In this document: in pieces, positions 4,955 through 5,066 of the stretch | Numbering within the stretch: the stretch's first letter is position 1 | Layout of the letters: the number at the start of each line of letters is the position of its first letter | Assembly: GCA_022563655.1 (NCBI GenBank) | Contig: JADFMW010000182.1 | Coordinates: 1-5,066, forward strand | Source of the DNA: Pseudomonadota bacterium | GTDB taxonomy: Bacteria; Pseudomonadota; Alphaproteobacteria; JAAXGF01 | Reading direction: 5' to 3' | DNA length: 5,066 nucleotides | Notes under the pieces: model-generated | What the model was told of the DNA's origin: nothing | The model's database searches: none | Seen by the model: only the letters and a program-made list of their open reading frames with translations | Position numbers and translations under genes: made by a program

Positions 4955-5066
4955 GCAGCGGTACAGGCGGAACGGATCCTCGAGATCGTCGAGCCGCTCG
5001 CCGGTGCATTCGTCGCGGCTGTCGACGATCCAGCGGTACGCCTGCAACAGGATCGCCGGCCCCAGG
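4856..5066 (-). CDS. sdhB: Succinate dehydrogenase iron-sulfur subunit, C-terminal part (runs off the right edge)
   Basis: The last 69 codons of SdhB are visible, beginning LGPAILLQAYRWIVDSRDE, then LYRCHTIMNCTSACPKGLNP and ending VERRI, TAG. SdhB carries electrons from SdhA to the membrane quinone site in complex II (TCA cycle and respiratory chain). In YRCHTIMNCTSACP the first two cysteines correspond to [3Fe-4S] ligands and the third to a [4Fe-4S] ligand (E. coli Cys206, Cys212 and Cys216, from memory). All are kept, so the gene should work despite the island. The 5' part lies outside the window. The last 32 codons are probably a substitute end brought by the element. They differ from the displaced original by one residue, Ser for Arg in T-x-A-CPKG. 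Confidence 0.95.
   Translation of the reverse strand, partial: LGPAILLQAYRWIVDSRDECTGERLDDLEDPFRLYRCHTIMNCTSACPKGLNPAKAIVEIKKLMVERRI

Overview
The window looks like the chromosome of a GC-rich proteobacterium, most likely an alphaproteobacterium. The evidence is the high-GC backbone and the C-terminus of SdhB (LGPAILLQAYRW ... CPKGLNPAKAIVEIKK ... VERRI). An AT-richer block of about 2.3 kb interrupts this backbone. Hand counts of single 60-base lines give 72% GC at 841-900 (backbone) and 33% GC at 3961-4020 (block).

Left backbone (1-2431). The window opens with a 25-codon tail (1-78) resembling a broken N-terminus of a HigA-type antitoxin. Next comes a complete class III, PLP-dependent aminotransferase of the glutamate-1-semialdehyde aminomutase type (156-1523, +). 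Convergent to it is a complete Fe(II)/2-oxoglutarate dioxygenase of the phytanoyl-CoA/ectoine/proline hydroxylase type (1578-2366, -).

Island (2531-4843) and its borders. The last 32 codons plus stop of sdhB occur twice, at 2432-2530 and 4856-4954, as a direct repeat with 97 of 99 identical bases. Including short extensions past the stop, the copies span 2419-2530 and 4844-4954. The right copy completes the real sdhB gene, which runs off the right edge. The left copy is an orphaned 3' fragment next to the dioxygenase. This is the layout left by site-specific integration into a gene 3' end, where the element restores the gene it enters. No integrase, transposase or IS is present, so the element resembles a very small cis-mobilizable or decayed integrative element.

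Cargo. All four island genes lie on the minus strand, in the same direction as sdhB, and form one tight operon: cytidine deaminase (4641-4237), a two-helix membrane protein with a cytoplasmic GAF sensor domain (4221-3313), a 69-aa protein of unknown function (3316-3107), and a HAD-fold protein of the 5'(3')-deoxyribonucleotidase type (3110-2532). The last two junctions are ATGA start/stop overlaps. A plausible promoter lies at 4746-4775. The last stop codon is one base from the left border, so the element is almost entirely cargo. Two enzymes acting on pyrimidine (deoxy)nucleosides and nucleotides, plus a membrane-anchored sensor, on a mobile cassette, suggest a candidate nucleotide-depletion or signalling defence system. 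The proteins and the genetic layout are seen in the sequence; the defence role is inference.

I see no rRNA, tRNA or CRISPR array, and no gene-free stretch longer than 300 bases.
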